DNA of 64,000 bases from Sycobia sp. Sy_11 (lineage: Eukaryota > Arthropoda > Insecta > Hymenoptera > Epichrysomallidae), in the NCBI GenBank assembly GCA_018907035.1, contig JACCIC010000206.1, positions 329,001-393,000 on the forward strand, given 5' to 3'. Numbering within the stretch: position 1 is the first letter of the stretch; each line of letters begins with the position of its first letter. Positions 62,283 to 64,000 of this stretch are shown one piece after another. The position numbers were made by a program, and so were the translations under genes. A model generated the notes under the pieces. That model did not search any database, was not told where the DNA came from, and saw only the letters and a program-made list of their open reading frames with translations.

Positions 62283-62284
<2 letters not shown>

Positions 62285-62328
<44 letters not shown>
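62285..62328. repeat. (TA)n microsatellite right of the foldback element
   Basis: About 22 TA units, 40 nt beyond the right arm. Confidence 0.96.
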
Positions 62329-62329
<1 letters not shown>

Positions 62330-62990
62330 TTATAATCTTAGCTTTGACTTATAATTAAATATAAAATTTTAAAAGTAAATCCTTAAATTTATATATAAGT
62401 ATATGTTTGCATCCACTTTGCAGTACGTCGTCTATACAATTTCGATGTCAGGAACAGAGTTTTTCAATCATACTTTTATTACTGTTAACTTCAATAGTAA
62501 AGAAAAGATTTTAATTAATTTTAGTACAAATGGCTAATTAACTTAAATAATAATAAACAAAATTACAACATGTCAAACCAAAAAATTTCTCTTCCTGCTC
62601 ACGTATGAATCGTTTAGCAAAAGTTAGATCTAAAATATCTTTGTAAGCGCACAGTTTGCCTGATTCGAAGCTCTCTAATGGCAATCAGTTTTTATTCGAA
62701 ATCATATAATCCGAAGATCGTATAATCTGAGCATCGTTAAATTTGCAAATGAGACGTCTCGGATAAATCCAATGAATCGAATCCTCTAAAATGTCGAACT
62801 GACTTTTCAACATTGGCAGAAATTTAGCTTTACAGATATATGTAAAAAATATACAAAAAAAAAAAAAAAAAAAAACCGCGCCCTAACAAACGGAAACGTT
62901 GTCAGTGTCCGAAGCTAAAATCTAGCATCAAATTTCAAAAAAAAGTTGTAATATCTTTTTGCTGTAACATTAAATTAATCAACCCGCCGT
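62330..62990. other. AT-rich DNA, nothing recognised
   Basis: Ordinary AT-rich sequence with a poly-A tract at about 62856-62875. Confidence 0.55.
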
Positions 62991-64000
62991 GGACGCACAA
63001 CGCCAACGCTGGAAAAATGTTGCGGAATCACCGTCCCGCGGCAAAATTTGCATCGAATTAATAAATATCCTTCTTCGAAACTGTCGAGCTTTGGCACAAA
63101 ATGGACTTTTTGCCTATCGCAATCCGGACCCCGACTAGCAGTCAAGAGGAGGCGGCGGCAGGGGCCGTGAAATTTTTCGAGTATCGCGCGGAAGCGTCGC
63201 CAAGTAAAGAAGAAAAATGAAGCCCGGGGGGGGGGTGGGGGAGAAAAAGGAAATGAATGAGATAAGCATATAAATCAAGTGTAAACCTAAAGTGTAAGTC
63301 GAGCGACGTCTCTTGAGAGAGGGGCGGTAGGAGGAGGAAGGGGCGGGGGGGGGGCGACGACCGGGCGAAACTTTTGTCGCGCGCTCGCTCGCTCGCTCGC
63401 TCGCTCTCGCGCCCCGCGCGTCGGGTCGGGCGCCCGGCGGAGGGGCGCGGCGCTGCTCCCGAGAACAAGATCGAGGCGTGCTCGGGCCATAAATCAGGCT
63501 TATACCTAGTTCAACTTGCCGCGCTGTAACGGCGAGGCGCGGGCTCCACATCTCGCTTGATTCCGTCGCGCTTGTAAAGTCGCCGCGATCGTCGGCCCGG
63601 CGCGCGAGCGGCCGCCGCGCATTCATTTAGACCGTGAAGAGCGATGTGTACGGCGGCGGTCTATCGCCGCGGATAAGGGCGCGAGCGCGGCAGGGGGCCA
63701 CGCCACGTGTCCCCGGGGGGCGGGGCGGGGGGGGGCGAGAGGTGGCGCGTGTCCACGGGCTCTCTCATCCGGCCGGGAGATTACTTGCGCCCGCCGCTAT
63801 CTTCGACGAGAGCGATTTAACGAGGCTCGCCCGCGACCCCGCCGTCGTTTTTCAGCGGGGCGGCTCGGCGCGTCGGATTTACCCCGAGCGCCTAGCCCTC
63901 GGCCCCCGGCGCGCCTCCGGCAATTAAGCCGCCGCGCGCTCGCAACCCCTTCGCGCGGCCGAGGAATCGGCAGTTGGGGGTGGGAGCGGCGGCGAGAGAA
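62990..64000. promoter_or_regulatory. CpG-rich domain at the right edge
   Basis: GC content climbs from about 63.0 kb, with GCTC runs (63380-63408), G-runs and dense CpG to the end of the window. Near its left end gcaaaatttgcat contains an octamer-like ATTTGCAT. Open frames on both strands are Arg/Ala/Pro-rich and compositional. It probably starts the promoter region of a gene beyond the window. Confidence 0.35.

Noticed and set aside
63634..63927. 97-codon plus-strand frame at the right edge
   Set aside because: Gly/Arg/Ala composition of CpG-rich DNA; no homologous motif recognised, and minus-strand frames are equally open nearby.

Overview
This is a 64 kb piece of an insect nuclear genome, most probably from a hymenopteran (ant, bee or wasp). 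The evidence is intron-rich genes with GT-AG splice sites, insect-type members of metazoan families, an AT-rich background, sharply bounded CpG-rich islets and very abundant (AT)n, (CT)n/(GA)n and (AC)n arrays. The order is inferred from overall texture and from a KDM4 that keeps PHD and Tudor domains; no diagnostic marker was tested.

Layout. 1-2894 (minus): 5' five exons of a secreted M14 zinc carboxypeptidase, whose 3' end lies beyond the left edge. 7235-9044 (plus): complete seven-exon integrin-linked kinase (ILK, 449 aa). 10232-10985 (minus): dead Tc1-like transposase. 14961-21120 (plus): complete ten-coding-exon JmjC histone demethylase KDM4 (1566 aa: JmjN-JmjC-long linker-PHD/ePHD-double Tudor). 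24246-27559 (minus): complete four-coding-exon two-immunoglobulin secreted protein of the ImpL2 family, with a probable 5'UTR exon ending at 27875. 55418-56100 (plus): complete three-exon NDUFA12, a complex I subunit.

The stretch from about 27.9 to 55.3 kb holds no gene I can support. It alternates CpG-rich islets (about 28-30.7, 34.3-35.0, 36.4-38.1, 40.2-40.9, 42.1-43.9 and 49.9-50.5 kb) with AT-rich DNA, and is best read as intergenic/regulatory DNA or long 5' introns of flanking genes. From 56.1 to 62.8 kb the DNA is again AT-rich and gene-free. It turns CpG-rich at the right edge, which may be the start of another gene's promoter domain.

The genes do not form an operon or pathway. ILK (adhesion scaffold), KDM4 (chromatin), ImpL2 (likely insulin-peptide binding), carboxypeptidase (protein digestion) and NDUFA12 (respiration) are neighbours by chromosomal position only. 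The most interesting non-gene signals are an inverted-repeat (foldback) element at 61.80-62.25 kb with a one-armed relative at 44.5 kb, a 104-nt near-perfect hairpin at 50.73 kb, and an internally repeated motif in the KDM4 linker. I did not find convincing evidence of an undescribed multi-gene system.
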